DNA of 64,000 bases from Alkalihalobacillus sp047302405 (lineage in GTDB: Bacteria; Bacillota; Bacilli; Bacillales; Bacillaceae_D): positions 4,588,001 through 4,652,000 of the forward strand of contig NZ_CP154853.1 of NCBI RefSeq assembly GCF_047302405.1, written 5' to 3'. The first letter of the stretch is position 1. The number at the start of each line of letters is the position of its first letter. The notes beneath the pieces are model-generated. The model was given only the letters and a program-made list of their open reading frames with translations. It ran no database searches and was not told where the DNA came from. A program made the translations under genes and the position numbers. This document shows positions 35,581 through 45,567 of this stretch, one piece after another.

Positions 35581-36135
35581 ATGGAGCTAAACATCGAACA
35601 ATTGAAGGATTCGTTAAAAAAGGCACTAACGGATTTGAAAAAAGCGAAACCATTAACGGAATATTCGATATTGGTGATCGGCTGTTCGACTAGTGAAGTC
35701 ATCGGGGCAACCATTGGGACAAGCGGTTCAAATGATGTGGCGGAGGCTATTTTTGATGTGCTTCAAGCTGAAAAAGTCGCTCTAGCTTTTCAATGTTGCG
35801 AGCATTTAAACCGAGCATTAGTGGTAGAACGTGAAGTAGCGGAGCGGAAGTTTTATGAATCTGTATCAGCGATTCCGATTCGAAAAGCGGGTGGAGCGAT
35901 GGCGACGTATGCATTCAGTCAAATGAAGGATCCTGTTTTAGTGGAAGAGGTACAAGCGGATGCAGGGATAGATATTGGCGATACTTTTATTGGGATGCAT
36001 TTGAAAAAAGTTGCGGTTCCAGTTCGAAGTGAAGTGAAATCAATCGGTGCCGCCCATTTAACGATGGCAGTCACAAGACCTAAGTTAATTGGGGGAATAA
36101 GGGCCGTTTACGAACAGACTGTAGAAACTGAATGA
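35581..36135 (+). CDS. ywlG: YwlG/TIGR01440 family protein
   Basis: The 184-residue conserved Firmicutes protein of unknown function (DUF436) shows ILVIGCSTSEVIGATIGTSG, FQCCEHLNRALVVERE and GGAMATYAF. It lies between rpiB and glyA as in B. subtilis. Conserved Cys and His residues hint at a catalytic or metal site, but no reaction is established. AAGGAGTGAT supports the ATG at 35581 rather than the GTG at 35572. Confidence 0.9.
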   Translation: MELNIEQLKDSLKKALTDLKKAKPLTEYSILVIGCSTSEVIGATIGTSGSNDVAEAIFDVLQAEKVALAFQCCEHLNRALVVEREVAERKFYESVSAIPIRKAGGAMATYAFSQMKDPVLVEEVQADAGIDIGDTFIGMHLKKVAVPVRSEVKSIGAAHLTMAVTRPKLIGGIRAVYEQTVETE

Positions 36136-36254
36136 TTTTTGATCTAAAAGCAGAAATAATACGGAAAAATACTAGATTTTATGATAAAATGAAATCGAAA
36201 TAACTAGAATGATGTCACAAATCCGAATCATATGGGAGCGAAAGGGGAAAGAGT

Positions 36255-37496
36255 ATGGAAAATTTAAAAAAGCAAGATCAAAAAGTATTTGAAGCAATTG
36301 AATTAGAGCTAGGTCGACAAAGAGACAAAATTGAATTAATCGCATCAGAGAACTTTGTTAGTGAAGCGATTATGGAAGCGCAGGGGTCTGTTTTAACAAA
36401 TAAATATGCAGAGGGCTATCCTGGTCGTCGTTATTATGGCGGTTGTGAATATGTTGATATTGTTGAGGATATTGCTCGCGATCGTGCAAAAGAAATTTTT
36501 GGGGCTGAATATGTAAATGTTCAACCACACTCTGGTGCCCAAGCGAATATGGCGGTTTATTTTACAATCCTAGAGCAAGGCGATACCGTACTTGGAATGA
36601 ACCTTTCTCATGGTGGACATTTAACTCACGGAAGTCCAGTTAACTTCAGCGGTGTTCAGTACAACTTTGTCGAGTACGGCGTTGATAAAGAAACACATTT
36701 AATTAATTATGACGTTGTCCGTGAATTGGCGTTAGAACATAAACCAAAGTTAATTGTAGCTGGGGCAAGTGCATTCCCACGTGCAATTGATTTTGCTAAA
36801 TTCCGCGAAATCGCTGATGAAGTCGGAGCATACTTAATGGTCGATATGGCTCACATCGCTGGTCTAGTGGCAGCAGGTCTTCACCAAAATCCAGTACCAC
36901 ACGCTCATTTTGTCACAACGACAACTCATAAAACATTACGCGGACCACGCGGCGGAATGATTCTTTGTCTAGAGGAGTTCGGCAAGAAAATTGACAAATC
37001 AATCTTCCCTGGAATCCAAGGTGGACCATTAATGCACGTTATTTCTGCTAAAGCCGTTTCATTTGGCGAAGTCTTAACGGACGAGTTCAAAACATACGCA
37101 GGTCAAATTATTACCAACGCCAAGCGTCTAGGTGAAAAACTTCAAAGCGAAGGCATTAACCTTGTTTCAGGCGGAACAGATAATCACCTTTTATTACTAG
37201 ACCTTCAATCATTAGGGTTGACAGGAAAAGTAGCCGAGCATGCTCTTGATAGTGTCGGAATTACGACAAACAAAAACACAATTCCATTCGATCCACAAAG
37301 CCCATTTGTCACAAGCGGAATTCGTATCGGAACAGCAGCCGTTACATCTCGTGGCCTTGATGAAGAAGCAATGGACGAAATCGGCGAACTAATCGCTCTT
37401 ACATTAAAGAACACAGAAAACGAAGAAGCACTAGAAGAAGTTCGTACACGTGTCGCAACACTAACAGCTAAATTCCCAATGTACCCAAGTTTATAA
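36255..37496 (+). CDS. glyA: Serine hydroxymethyltransferase
   Basis: This 413-residue PLP enzyme converts serine and tetrahydrofolate to glycine and 5,10-methylene-tetrahydrofolate. The PLP lysine lies in VTTTTHKTLRGPRGG. IELIASENFVS and the YPGRRYYGGCEYVD block are also present. It is full length and well conserved. Codon choice in the second half is visibly C-richer in wobble positions than nearby genes, possibly a sign of local conversion, but this is weak. Ends in its own terminator. Confidence 0.98.
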   Translation: MENLKKQDQKVFEAIELELGRQRDKIELIASENFVSEAIMEAQGSVLTNKYAEGYPGRRYYGGCEYVDIVEDIARDRAKEIFGAEYVNVQPHSGAQANMAVYFTILEQGDTVLGMNLSHGGHLTHGSPVNFSGVQYNFVEYGVDKETHLINYDVVRELALEHKPKLIVAGASAFPRAIDFAKFREIADEVGAYLMVDMAHIAGLVAAGLHQNPVPHAHFVTTTTHKTLRGPRGGMILCLEEFGKKIDKSIFPGIQGGPLMHVISAKAVSFGEVLTDEFKTYAGQIITNAKRLGEKLQSEGINLVSGGTDNHLLLLDLQSLGLTGKVAEHALDSVGITTNKNTIPFDPQSPFVTSGIRIGTAAVTSRGLDEEAMDEIGELIALTLKNTENEEALEEVRTRVATLTAKFPMYPSL

Positions 37497-37532
37497 AAAC
37501 GAGAGTACTGATTATAAATATGAAATGAAAGG

Positions 37533-37559
37533 CCAGGCGAGCTAACTTGTCTGGTTTTT
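37533..37559 (+). terminator. Terminator of glyA
   Basis: CCAGGCGAG pairs with CTTGTCTGG (two G-U pairs) around CTAA, followed by five T. It is 36 bases after the stop. Confidence 0.78.
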
Positions 37560-37669
37560 CGTTGTGTGACCGGCATGAGTGCAGGCTCTAGAGGGGAAGT
37601 CGAAAGCTGTGAAGACAGTAGTTTCGACAAACTTCGATAAATGACAGGCACGTGTCGAAAAGGGAGCCA

Positions 37670-38425
37670 AAGAAGCCGGAAGCCGTTGGAGAAGAGCTGG
37701 AAAGGGAATCAAAGGGAGTCAATGAAGTCTGAAGCGAGCGAATAAAAGCCAGAAAGGGAATCAAAGGGAGTCAATGAAGCCGGAAGCCAGCGAATAAAAG
37801 CCGGAGAGGGAATCAAAGGCCGTCAATGAAGGACGAAGCGAGCGAATAAAAGCCGGAGAGGGAAGCAAAGGCCGCCAAAGAAGCCGGAAGCTAGCGAATG
37901 AAAGTCACAAAGGGAATCAAAGGCCGTCAATGAAGCCGGAAGCAAGCGAATAAAAGCCAGAAAGGGAATCAAAGGAGGTCAATGAAGCCGGAAGCTAGCG
38001 GATAAAAGCCGAAAAGGGAATCAAAGGGAGTCAATGAAGCCGGAAGCTAGCGAATAAAAGCCGCAAAGGGAATCAAAGGCCGTCAATGAAGCCGGAAGCT
38101 AGCGAATAAAAGCCAGAAAGGGAATCAAAGGCCGTCAATGAAGCCGGAAGCTAGCGAATAAAAGCCGAAAAGGGAATCAAAGACCGTCAATGAAGCCGGA
38201 AGCAAGCGAATAAAAGTCACAAAGGGAATCAAAGGCCGTCAATGAAGCCGGAAGCCAGCGAATAAAAGCCGGAGAGGGAATCAAAGACCGCCAATGAAGC
38301 CGGAAGCCAGCGAATAAAAGTCACAAAGGGAATCAAAGGGAGTCAATGAAGCCGGAAGCTAGCGAATAAAAGCCAGAAAGGGAATCAAAGGCCGTCAATG
38401 AAGCCGGAAGCTAGCGGATAATCAC
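37670..38425 (+). repeat. 52-bp tandem array A2 (GGGAATCA family)
   Basis: About fourteen units. GGG starts at 37704, 37756, 37808, 37860, 37912, 37964 and 38016, exactly 52 apart, and the series continues to about 38380. Typical unit elements are GGGAATCAAAGGCCGTC, AATGAAGCCGGAAGC and AGCGAATAAAAGCC. It is the most regular A array. It fills the gap between the glyA terminator and the upp promoter region. Confidence 0.93.
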
Positions 38426-38565
38426 TCCGAAAAATGACGATGATTAAACCACTTCCACCAAAACAAAATAATTCCGAATTCTATTTTAATTCAACGTTTA
38501 AGCCCTTCAATGATGCAATTAACAAAACGCTCACAAAAAAAATCGGCCAAATCTGACATAGAGAC

Positions 38566-38595
38566 TTGTATCGGACGTGTTTTTTCGGTAAAATT
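38566..38595 (+). promoter_or_regulatory. Putative sigma-A promoter of upp
   Basis: TTGTAT (38566-38571) and TAAAAT (38590-38595) with an 18-base spacer lie 60 bases before the upp start. Confidence 0.5.
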
Positions 38596-38655
38596 CTTCA
38601 AGGAGATTTGCCGAATGAGCTTCGTAAGTAGACGAAGAAAAAAGGAGTAAATAAA

Positions 38656-39285
38656 ATGAGTAAAGTATATGTGTTCGACCACCCGCTTATTCAACATAAA
38701 TTAACGTATATCCGTGATAAAGAAACAGGGACAAAGGAATTCCGTGAGCTTGTAGACGAAGTGGCAGGACTTATGGCTTTTGAAATTACTCGTGATTTAC
38801 CACTACAAGATGTAACCGTTGAAACACCTGTTTCGACAGCGAATGCAAAAAAAATTGCAGGGAAAAAGTTAGGTTTAGTACCGATTCTTCGTGCAGGTCT
38901 TGGTATGACGGACGGAATTTTACGCATGATTCCAGCAGCAAAAGTTGGACATGTTGGTTTATATCGTGATCCTGAAACATTAATGCCAGTCGAGTACTAC
39001 GTGAAATTACCAACTGATGTTGAAGAGCGTGAGTTCATTGTAATCGACCCAATGCTTGCAACAGGCGGTTCCGCGATTGAAGCGATTAACAGCTTGAAAA
39101 AGCGTGGCGCTAAACAAATCAAATTAATGTGTTTAGTTGCAGCTCCAGAAGGTGTAGCGGCGACACAAAAAGAACATCCAGATGTAGATATTTATTTAGC
39201 TGCATTAGATGAAAAACTAAATGATCACGGCTACATCGTACCAGGTCTAGGTGACGCTGGTGACCGTTTGTTTGGAACAAAATAA
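38656..39285 (+). CDS. upp: Uracil phosphoribosyltransferase
   Basis: The 209-residue salvage enzyme makes UMP from uracil and PRPP. The PRPP-binding loop is VIDPMLATGGSAIEA. VPILRAGLGMTDGIL and the uracil-binding GYIVPGLGDAGDRLFGT at the C-terminus are present. Position after glyA is conserved. AAAAGGAG precedes the ATG. Confidence 0.97.
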   Translation: MSKVYVFDHPLIQHKLTYIRDKETGTKEFRELVDEVAGLMAFEITRDLPLQDVTVETPVSTANAKKIAGKKLGLVPILRAGLGMTDGILRMIPAAKVGHVGLYRDPETLMPVEYYVKLPTDVEEREFIVIDPMLATGGSAIEAINSLKKRGAKQIKLMCLVAAPEGVAATQKEHPDVDIYLAALDEKLNDHGYIVPGLGDAGDRLFGTK

Positions 39286-39295
39286 TAAATGAAAA

Positions 39296-39327
39296 AGTCG
39301 TTGGGTGGAAGCTCGATGGCTTTTTTT
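39296..39327 (+). terminator. Terminator of upp
   Basis: AGTCGTTGGGT pairs along its length, with G-U pairs, to AGCTCGATGGCT around a short loop. A run of seven T follows. Confidence 0.78.
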
Positions 39328-39336
39328 GTTCGTCAC

Positions 39337-40263
39337 TTATTTGAGGGGGTTTAAAATAAATTTAGAGGATTTCCCATGACCGGTAAGTTTATAATCCATT
39401 TTCAATAAGCGAAGGAGCGTTTTTCTTGAACGAATACATTTGCACCAGTCTAATAAAGTATTAGTGAATAACGGTTTATCTGGAAAGAGTAATTGGTATT
39501 CGATGATCGTACGTTGAATGGCAGGGTCGTTAGGTTCTTTAAAGTGGCAATCAAAACAGGAGAGGGTTCGGCCTTTGATTTGTGTGTTTAATGAGTGGCA
39601 TTTCTTGCATAAAATCCCTTTATTTAAATCGTCGTAATGATATTCAAGCTCTCGATATTGGCGTCTGTTTTCTGAATGTAAGGCTAGGAGTTTTTGGATG
39701 ATCGAAGAGTTGGATGCTACTTTTTGGGTGTGTTGTTGCTGAAAGTTTTTCATAAATCTATTTAATTGGCTAGCAAAAATAAAGGGAGCATGAGTTGGAG
39801 TGTTAAATAAGTGGAACTCTGGATTGATAAATACTAAGTAGGAACTAATATTTAAATGTATATTATGTTGCTGGAGGAGTTGTCGTAGAAGTGTCTCACA
39901 TTTTTGAAGTTGTATTAAGGGGTTTTGGATTTCCTTTCCACTTAACGTGAACCACCGATTAGATTCGATTTTAAAATCTCCTTCAAAATTTTTGACTTCA
40001 AAAAGGAAGAGTTGATCTGAGGTAATAATTAATGAGTCGATTTGGAAAGTAGAGTGATTTACTTCGAACAATAAGTCATTTAACTGTATCCAATTTTCTG
40101 AAGAGTCTTGATCGAACCATTGGTCAAACTTCAGCTCTCCCTCAAAACCTTTTTTTAAGTTTGAATATCTTAAGTAATATTTTTTAGGTATATCTTTAGT
40201 GCGATTAACTAGTGACTCTAGTATCAGTAATTCCTTTGGCTTTTTCCTATGTTTAATAATCAA
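39337..40263 (-). CDS. NERD-domain (nuclease-related) protein 2
   Basis: The 308-residue paralogue of the protein at 23957 has the same length and layout. The NERD domain has GFEGELKFDQW and FQIDSLIITSDQLFLFEVKNFEG (Asp and Glu-x-Lys core intact). The zinc ribbon is CKKCHSLNTQ...CFDCHF, and the C-terminus ends near LTGHGKSSKFI. Start TTG at 40263 after GGAGGTGTTTAG. It is inserted between upp and the subtilase gene, opposite in direction to both. A 52-bp array begins about 100 bases upstream. Function unknown; a DNA-end or repeat-processing nuclease is one possibility. Confidence 0.82.
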   Translation of the reverse strand: MIIKHRKKPKELLILESLVNRTKDIPKKYYLRYSNLKKGFEGELKFDQWFDQDSSENWIQLNDLLFEVNHSTFQIDSLIITSDQLFLFEVKNFEGDFKIESNRWFTLSGKEIQNPLIQLQKCETLLRQLLQQHNIHLNISSYLVFINPEFHLFNTPTHAPFIFASQLNRFMKNFQQQHTQKVASNSSIIQKLLALHSENRRQYRELEYHYDDLNKGILCKKCHSLNTQIKGRTLSCFDCHFKEPNDPAIQRTIIEYQLLFPDKPLFTNTLLDWCKCIRSRKTLLRLLKMDYKLTGHGKSSKFILNPLK

Positions 40264-40369
40264 CTAAACACCTCCAAAATATTATTAGCTTCATTTTATA
40301 AAAAACTGAATAGTTTGTAAATTAATTTTTGTTGTTAGGGAAAATAAGAGGTGAAAAATCATGTGACTG

Positions 40370-41040
40370 TGTATTGAAGTCGAAAGTGAGTGAATAAGAG
40401 CGGTAAAGGGAATCAAAGCGAGTCAATGAACCCAAAGCCATCGAAAAAAAGCCGCAAAGGGAATCATAGGACGTCAATGAAGCCGAGAGCCATCGAATAA
40501 AAGCCGCAAAGGGAATCAAAGGCCGTCAATGAATCCAAAAGCCATCGAACCCAAGCTTCTAAGGGAATCAAAGGCCGTCAATGAATCCCAAAGCCACCGA
40601 ACCCAAGCTTCTAAGGGAATCAAAGGCCGTCAATGAACCCCAAAGCCACCGAATCCAAGCCACAAAGGGAATCAAAGGCCGTCAATGAATCCCAAAGCCA
40701 CCGAATCCAAGCCGCAAAGGGAATCAAAGGGAGCCAGTGAAGCCCGAAGCTATGAAATAAAAGCCGCAAAGGGAATCAAAGGCCGTCAATGAACCCCAAA
40801 GCCATCGAAAAAAAGCCGCAAAGGGAATCAAAGGCCGTCAATGAATCCAAAAGCTATCAAATAAAAGCCGCAAAGGGAATCAAAGGCCGTCAATGAATCC
40901 AAAAGCCACCGAACCCAAGCCGCAAAGGGAATCAAAGAGTGTCAATGAATCCCAAAGCCATCGAACCCGAGCCGCAAAGGGAATCAAAGCCAGCCAATGA
41001 ACCCCGAAGCCACCGAACCCAAGCTCCAAAGGGAATCATT
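40370..41040 (+). repeat. 52-bp tandem array A3 (GGGAATCA family)
   Basis: Thirteen units. GGG starts at 40408, 40459, 40512, 40563, 40615, 40667, 40719, 40771, 40823, 40875, 40927, 40979 and 41031, so the first few are 51-53 apart and the rest exactly 52. Centres vary between GGCCGTCAATGAATCC and GGGAGCCAGTGAAGCC. It lies between the divergent NERD gene 2 and the subtilase gene. Confidence 0.93.
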
Positions 41041-41207
41041 CGACTACAGTCACGACTACAGTCACAACCGCACCGCCATTCAATCGTCATTCGCTTCTAA
41101 CCAACATTTTCCCATACATGATTCTATGCATTCCATTCCATACTAAAAAGAATCTCATTCTGTCAATAATGTAATTAACAGAATGTGCGGGAGAAGGGAT
41201 GATTTTT

Positions 41208-43676
41208 TTGAAAAGGGTAGTAGCAATTTGTTTATTTATGTTGATGGTTATAATGCCGTTGTGTTCTCAAGGGCATACATATGCACATGAGGCTGTGGTT
41301 CAGAGTCAACAGACTGGAGCTCTAACAGAAGTTTCTGGTAAAGCCAATCATTCAGCAGCAACCGCTCATGAAACCACAAAATCAAACCTAGCAACTGGAG
41401 CTATCATAGAGCGCATCACAAGTTTAGTCGATATACCACAAGTCGATATCAAAGTCAGTTCAACTCAAAGTCCAAAAGAGCTAGAACGGCCAACTTTTTC
41501 TGATGATGAAGAGGATTTGGATCGAAAAGAGATTGTGATTGTGACGGCAAAGGGGGATATGAATGAGTTAATCGAACAAATAAAAGCGGAAGTACCGGAA
41601 GCGACAATACGAAAAATTTTTACGCGACTTTATAATGGCTTCACAATGGAACTTCCTAAACGGGAGCTGACAAAGCTCGAAAAAATGGAAGATATTGAAC
41701 GGATTGATCGCTTAGCTTATTTTGAAGCGAATATAGAGAGTAGTGTTCCGTTTATTGGGGCAGGTCGGACGAAGGATTTGATGAGTCGAAATGGTACTCA
41801 ATTAACTGGAAAAGGGGTTAAGGTAGCCGTAATTGATACAGGAATCGATTATCGTCATCCCGATTTGCAGGTCAATTATCAAGGAGGCTATGATGTCGTT
41901 GACGATGATGAAGATCCGATGGAAACGATAGCGAGTCAAGGGATTCCAACTTTACACGGCACGCATGTAGCTGGAATTATTGCGGCAAATGGAACGTTAA
42001 AAGGTGTTGCCCCTGAAGCAGAGCTTTATGTTTATCGGGCATTAGGTCCGGGAGGCCAAGGCACAACCGAACAGGTGATAGAAGCGATTGAAAAAGCGGT
42101 CGATGACGGGGTCGATATTATTAATCTTTCGTTAGGAAATACGGTAAACGGACCAGATTGGCCGACGAGTATTGCCCTTGATAAAGCGGTTGAGGTCGGA
42201 GTCGTTGCCGTAACATCAAATGGAAACAGCGGTCCGAAAATGTGGACAGTCGGTTCACCTGGAACATCTTCAAAAGCCATTTCAGTTGGGGCATCCGCAC
42301 CACCTATTCAGACACCGTATGTTACGATTTTTGGTGAAGATAAAGAGCTAACATTGCTTCCTATGGGTGGGACATTACCTTGGAATTTGAAACGAGACTT
42401 CTCAGTAATAGATGCTGGGTATGGAACAAAAGAAGAATTTGAAGAAATCGAAGCGAGAGGGAAAATCGCCATTATTAAGCGAGGTCTTGTCCCGTTTAAT
42501 GAAAAAGTAATCGCCGCTTACAATGCCGGAGCAGAAGCCGTCATTATTTACAACAATTTTTCAGGTAGCTTTGTCGGTGCGATTGAAGGTGGAGTAAAGT
42601 TACCAGCTGTCAGCGTCTCAAAAGAGGATGGCGAATGGCTCTTACAAAAAATGAAAAAGAATAAAAAGGATCTGAACATTCGAACAATCTATCGCAAAGA
42701 GCAGGATTTTATTGCTCCTTTTAGTTCGCGCGGTCCGGTGACACATTCATGGGAAGTAAAACCTGATTTAGTTGCACCAGGGGTTTCGATTAATAGTACA
42801 ATCCCAAAAGGATATCTTAGTTTAAATGGAACGAGCATGTCCTCTCCGCACGTAGCTGGAGCAGCGGCCCTCATTCTAGAAGCTCATCCTGATTGGACAC
42901 CGGAGCAGGTGAAAGCAGCCTTAATGAATACGTCAAAAAAGCTTTACAACAATGAAAACGCTCCTTATTTTCCTCATGAACAGGGAGCCGGGAGAATTCA
43001 AGTCGACAAGGCTGTTTCAGCGAAAACACTTGTGTATCCGGGGGCGATGACTTTTGGAAAGTGGTCAAAGGATGATTTAAGAGAAACGCGCACGATTTCA
43101 TTTACGATTGATAATCAAGACGATGTGACAAGAACTTATCATGTGGTTCCACCCTTTGATGTGCCAGATGGCGTGCAATGGAAAGTGCCCTATGCGGTAA
43201 CGATTGCCCCTGGTGAAAAGAAGGATATTGATTTATCGATCGATCTAATGCCGAGTGTTTTAGCAGAAGGTCTTCATCACGGAGACATTTTTATAGAAGG
43301 TGGCAAGGAAAAAGTTGCGGTTCCATTTGTATTTTTTATTGAAGAGCCAGATTACCCTAGATTAATGTCATTCCATTTTGGGCATGGGGACAAAGAAGAA
43401 AGTTATCGTTATGAATTGTATTTGCCGGGTGGAGCAGAGGAAGTCGGAATTGCCGTCTATAACCCAGATACCTTCCAATTTATTACGTATCTTGATGTCC
43501 AATACGACTTAGGTCGCGGCATGGTCGGTGGTGAGATTCATGATATTGGATTAGAGGATGGAGTTTACAAAGCCCTTGTCTATGCCAAACAAGAAGGTCG
43601 CGAAGACACGTTAGAGGCATGGATCACAATCGGAGCCGAAATCCCACCAAAAAGTCAAGGAGCGGACGTGGATTAA
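41208..43676 (+). CDS. Subtilisin-like serine protease (S8, Vpr-like) with PA domain
   Basis: The secreted protease (about 822 residues) has a signal peptide (RVVAICLFMLMVIMPLCSQG) and an I9 propeptide (about 105-175; EIVIVTAKGDMNELIEQI). In the catalytic domain the triad Asp is in VAVIDTGIDYRHPDL, His in LHGTHVAGIIAA and Ser in NGTSMSSPHVAGAAALI. A PA domain is inserted between His and Ser (about 405-500; GKIAIIKRGLVPFNEKVIAA). A C-terminal beta region follows. This is the layout of Bacillus Vpr and lactocepin-like enzymes. An ATG at 41199 directly abuts GGAGAAGGG; the TTG at 41208 has proper spacing. Likely an extracellular nutrient or wall-processing protease. Confidence 0.93.
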   Translation: MKRVVAICLFMLMVIMPLCSQGHTYAHEAVVQSQQTGALTEVSGKANHSAATAHETTKSNLATGAIIERITSLVDIPQVDIKVSSTQSPKELERPTFSDDEEDLDRKEIVIVTAKGDMNELIEQIKAEVPEATIRKIFTRLYNGFTMELPKRELTKLEKMEDIERIDRLAYFEANIESSVPFIGAGRTKDLMSRNGTQLTGKGVKVAVIDTGIDYRHPDLQVNYQGGYDVVDDDEDPMETIASQGIPTLHGTHVAGIIAANGTLKGVAPEAELYVYRALGPGGQGTTEQVIEAIEKAVDDGVDIINLSLGNTVNGPDWPTSIALDKAVEVGVVAVTSNGNSGPKMWTVGSPGTSSKAISVGASAPPIQTPYVTIFGEDKELTLLPMGGTLPWNLKRDFSVIDAGYGTKEEFEEIEARGKIAIIKRGLVPFNEKVIAAYNAGAEAVIIYNNFSGSFVGAIEGGVKLPAVSVSKEDGEWLLQKMKKNKKDLNIRTIYRKEQDFIAPFSSRGPVTHSWEVKPDLVAPGVSINSTIPKGYLSLNGTSMSSPHVAGAAALILEAHPDWTPEQVKAALMNTSKKLYNNENAPYFPHEQGAGRIQVDKAVSAKTLVYPGAMTFGKWSKDDLRETRTISFTIDNQDDVTRTYHVVPPFDVPDGVQWKVPYAVTIAPGEKKDIDLSIDLMPSVLAEGLHHGDIFIEGGKEKVAVPFVFFIEEPDYPRLMSFHFGHGDKEESYRYELYLPGGAEEVGIAVYNPDTFQFITYLDVQYDLGRGMVGGEIHDIGLEDGVYKALVYAKQEGREDTLEAWITIGAEIPPKSQGADVD

Positions 43677-43692
43677 GAGAAAAAAATTAGCA

Positions 43693-43729
43693 GACGGGCG
43701 TGTTTGTCATCATGGCAAGGACGCCCGTC
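43693..43729 (+). terminator. Hairpin after the subtilase gene
   Basis: A perfect 9-bp GC-rich stem (GACGGGCGT with ACGCCCGTC) closes a 19-nt loop 16 bases after the stop. No T-run follows, so it may protect the mRNA rather than terminate. In the 300 bases after it nothing was recognised until the atp promoter. Confidence 0.5.
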
Positions 43730-44028
43730 GATTAGTTTAGTCAATTGATTTTTGAGTGACCGAGGATGATGTGTAAAAAGAGAGGATGAATGCCGCCCAC
43801 CTGCATCTGTCAAATTTTGTTCACATTTTCATCAGGAAAGCGAAGGAAACGTTGCCGGGTGTATGGATTCGGCATAAATCGCATAACTAACAGAAATTCG
43901 ACTTATATTAATAGAAAATAATAGAAATAATAAATAGGAATAGACCGGATTTTGTCTATTATTGTTTGTCGGAAATGTGAACAATCAAAATAGATGACAT
44001 TTCTCCAATTTTTTCATGGGAAAACCAA

Positions 44029-44057
44029 TTGACACTTGGTTTTCCCTATTGTACGAT
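44029..44057 (+). promoter_or_regulatory. Sigma-A promoter of the atp operon
   Basis: TTGACA (44029-44034), 17-base spacer, TACGAT (44052-44057), 90 bases before atpZ. The -35 is a perfect consensus. Confidence 0.72.
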
Positions 44058-44146
44058 TACAAAGGATATGAAGATGATAAGGGTTACATATCCAGCGATT
44101 TTTTTGATATTGGACATGCCATTTAGAGGATGGGAAGGAGACTTTT

Positions 44147-44371
44147 ATGTCGAAACCTGAAAAGAGTCCTTATCGAGCGATGGCGCTTGTTTCTGTTATC
44201 TCGTCATATATTGTCGTTTGTACATTAGCAGGTGTTTATAGTGGTTTGTGGTTAGATGAACGCTTTGATACTACTCCGCTCTTTTTGATTGTCTCTATAT
44301 TTACTTGGCTAGGTGTTGCGTTTTATGCTGTGTTTAAAACGATTCAACCTTACTTAGGAGAAGATGAATAA
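44147..44371 (+). CDS. atpZ: AtpZ-like F0 accessory protein
   Basis: The 74-residue protein has two membrane segments forming a hairpin (ALVSVISSYIVVCTLAGVYSG and PLFLIVSIFTWLGVAFYAVF). This is the AtpZ/AtpI accessory family. In alkaliphilic Bacillus pseudofirmus atpZ is the first gene of the atp operon and, with AtpI, is linked to Mg2+/Ca2+ supply and c-ring assembly. The same order (small Z-like gene, then a 130-residue AtpI) is seen here. ATG with GGAAGGAG upstream. Confidence 0.8.
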   Translation: MSKPEKSPYRAMALVSVISSYIVVCTLAGVYSGLWLDERFDTTPLFLIVSIFTWLGVAFYAVFKTIQPYLGEDE

Positions 44372-44373
44372 TT

Positions 44374-44766
44374 ATGACTTCCATTGGCAACAAAATGAAA
44401 CAATATACGATTATTTTTCTAATTGCCTTGGTGGTAACAATTATTTGTTTTTTTGTAACACCTTATCCCGATGTATTCCTCGGTTTAACTCTTGGTTTTT
44501 TGGTTAGTTATCTTAATCTTTTGACGATCTACCAGAAAACTTCTCTCATTGGTCGTATCGCAAGCAACTTACAAAAGCATTCGATGATTCCAGTGCTCTT
44601 TGCTGGGTTTAGCTATGCTATACGCATCTCACTTGTCATTCTTGCACTGTTTGTTGCAATGCAATTTCCTGATGAAGTGAACTTAATTTCGGTCATTGCA
44701 GGGATTTCCCTGGTTTATGTCATTATATTTGTGGATACTATAACTCAAAGTGGCAGAAAGAGGTGA
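44374..44766 (+). CDS. atpI: ATP synthase subunit I
   Basis: The 130-residue protein has four membrane segments. It starts 2 bases after atpZ. AtpI assists c-ring assembly and ion supply but is not part of the finished enzyme. Sequence conservation in the family is low; the call rests on size, topology and place before atpB. Confidence 0.85.
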   Translation: MTSIGNKMKQYTIIFLIALVVTIICFFVTPYPDVFLGLTLGFLVSYLNLLTIYQKTSLIGRIASNLQKHSMIPVLFAGFSYAIRISLVILALFVAMQFPDEVNLISVIAGISLVYVIIFVDTITQSGRKR

Positions 44767-44774
44767 AATAAAAT

Positions 44775-45497
44775 ATGGCAATTATGGCACATGTGTCCCC
44801 AATAAGAACCTATATGGGTCTTGATTTTAATATGTCTTCCGTTCTTATGACGACTATAGCGTGTGTGATCGTTTTCTTAATCTGTTTTATCGGAACGAGA
44901 AAATTGTCCATGAAACCATCTGGAATGCAAAACTTCTTAGAATGGGTTGTCGATTTTGTTCGTGGGATTATTAAGGCGAACATGGGATGGAAAGTCGGTG
45001 GACAATTTATCGCCTTAGCTTTTACATTACTATTTTATGTGTTTGTAGCAAATATGTTGGGTCTTCCATTTGAAATATATAATGAAGCTACACATGAAGT
45101 TTGGTGGAAATCACCAACCTCTGACCCGGCTGTTACTATATCAATGGCAGCATTAGTCATTCTCCTCACACATTACTATGGGATTAAAATCCGTGGAATG
45201 GGAGAATATTTAAAAGACTATGTTCGACCAGTATGGTTCTTGCTTCCATTTAAAATTATTGAGGAATTTGCCAACACTTTAACACTTGGAATGCGTTTAT
45301 TTGGTAACGTATATGCCAAGGAAATGTTAATGATACTATTAGTTGGTTTAGGGACATCAGGTTTCCTTGGGGCATTTGGTGCATTCCTACCATTAATCGT
45401 TTGGCAAGCCTTTGGTATGTTCATTGGTTCGCTGCAAGCATTTATCTTTGCAATGCTCGCAATGGTTTATATGGCTCACAAAGTTGAGGCACATTAA
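44775..45497 (+). CDS. atpB: ATP synthase F0 subunit a
   Basis: The 240-residue proton-channel subunit carries the essential Arg in TLGMRLFGN (R174 here). A Lys lies eight residues later (NVYAKEM, K182) and a Gly forty residues later (WQAFGMF, G214). These align with R172, K180 and G212 of alkaliphilic B. pseudofirmus OF4, where the Lys and Gly are reported as alkaliphile-specific. That is strong evidence for an enzyme tuned to high external pH. ATG after AGAGGTGAAA. Confidence 0.96.
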   Translation: MAIMAHVSPIRTYMGLDFNMSSVLMTTIACVIVFLICFIGTRKLSMKPSGMQNFLEWVVDFVRGIIKANMGWKVGGQFIALAFTLLFYVFVANMLGLPFEIYNEATHEVWWKSPTSDPAVTISMAALVILLTHYYGIKIRGMGEYLKDYVRPVWFLLPFKIIEEFANTLTLGMRLFGNVYAKEMLMILLVGLGTSGFLGAFGAFLPLIVWQAFGMFIGSLQAFIFAMLAMVYMAHKVEAH

Positions 45498-45567
45498 TTT
45501 AGGTAATAACGCTCTATTGAGCAAAAAAATAATAAAAATGATTTCATCATAGGGAGGAAATTTTATC

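Noticed and set aside
36255..37496. Shift of wobble-base use in the second half of glyA as evidence of transfer
   Set aside because: The protein is uniformly conserved and similar shifts occur at the ends of tsaC and murA, so this is more likely local codon preference.
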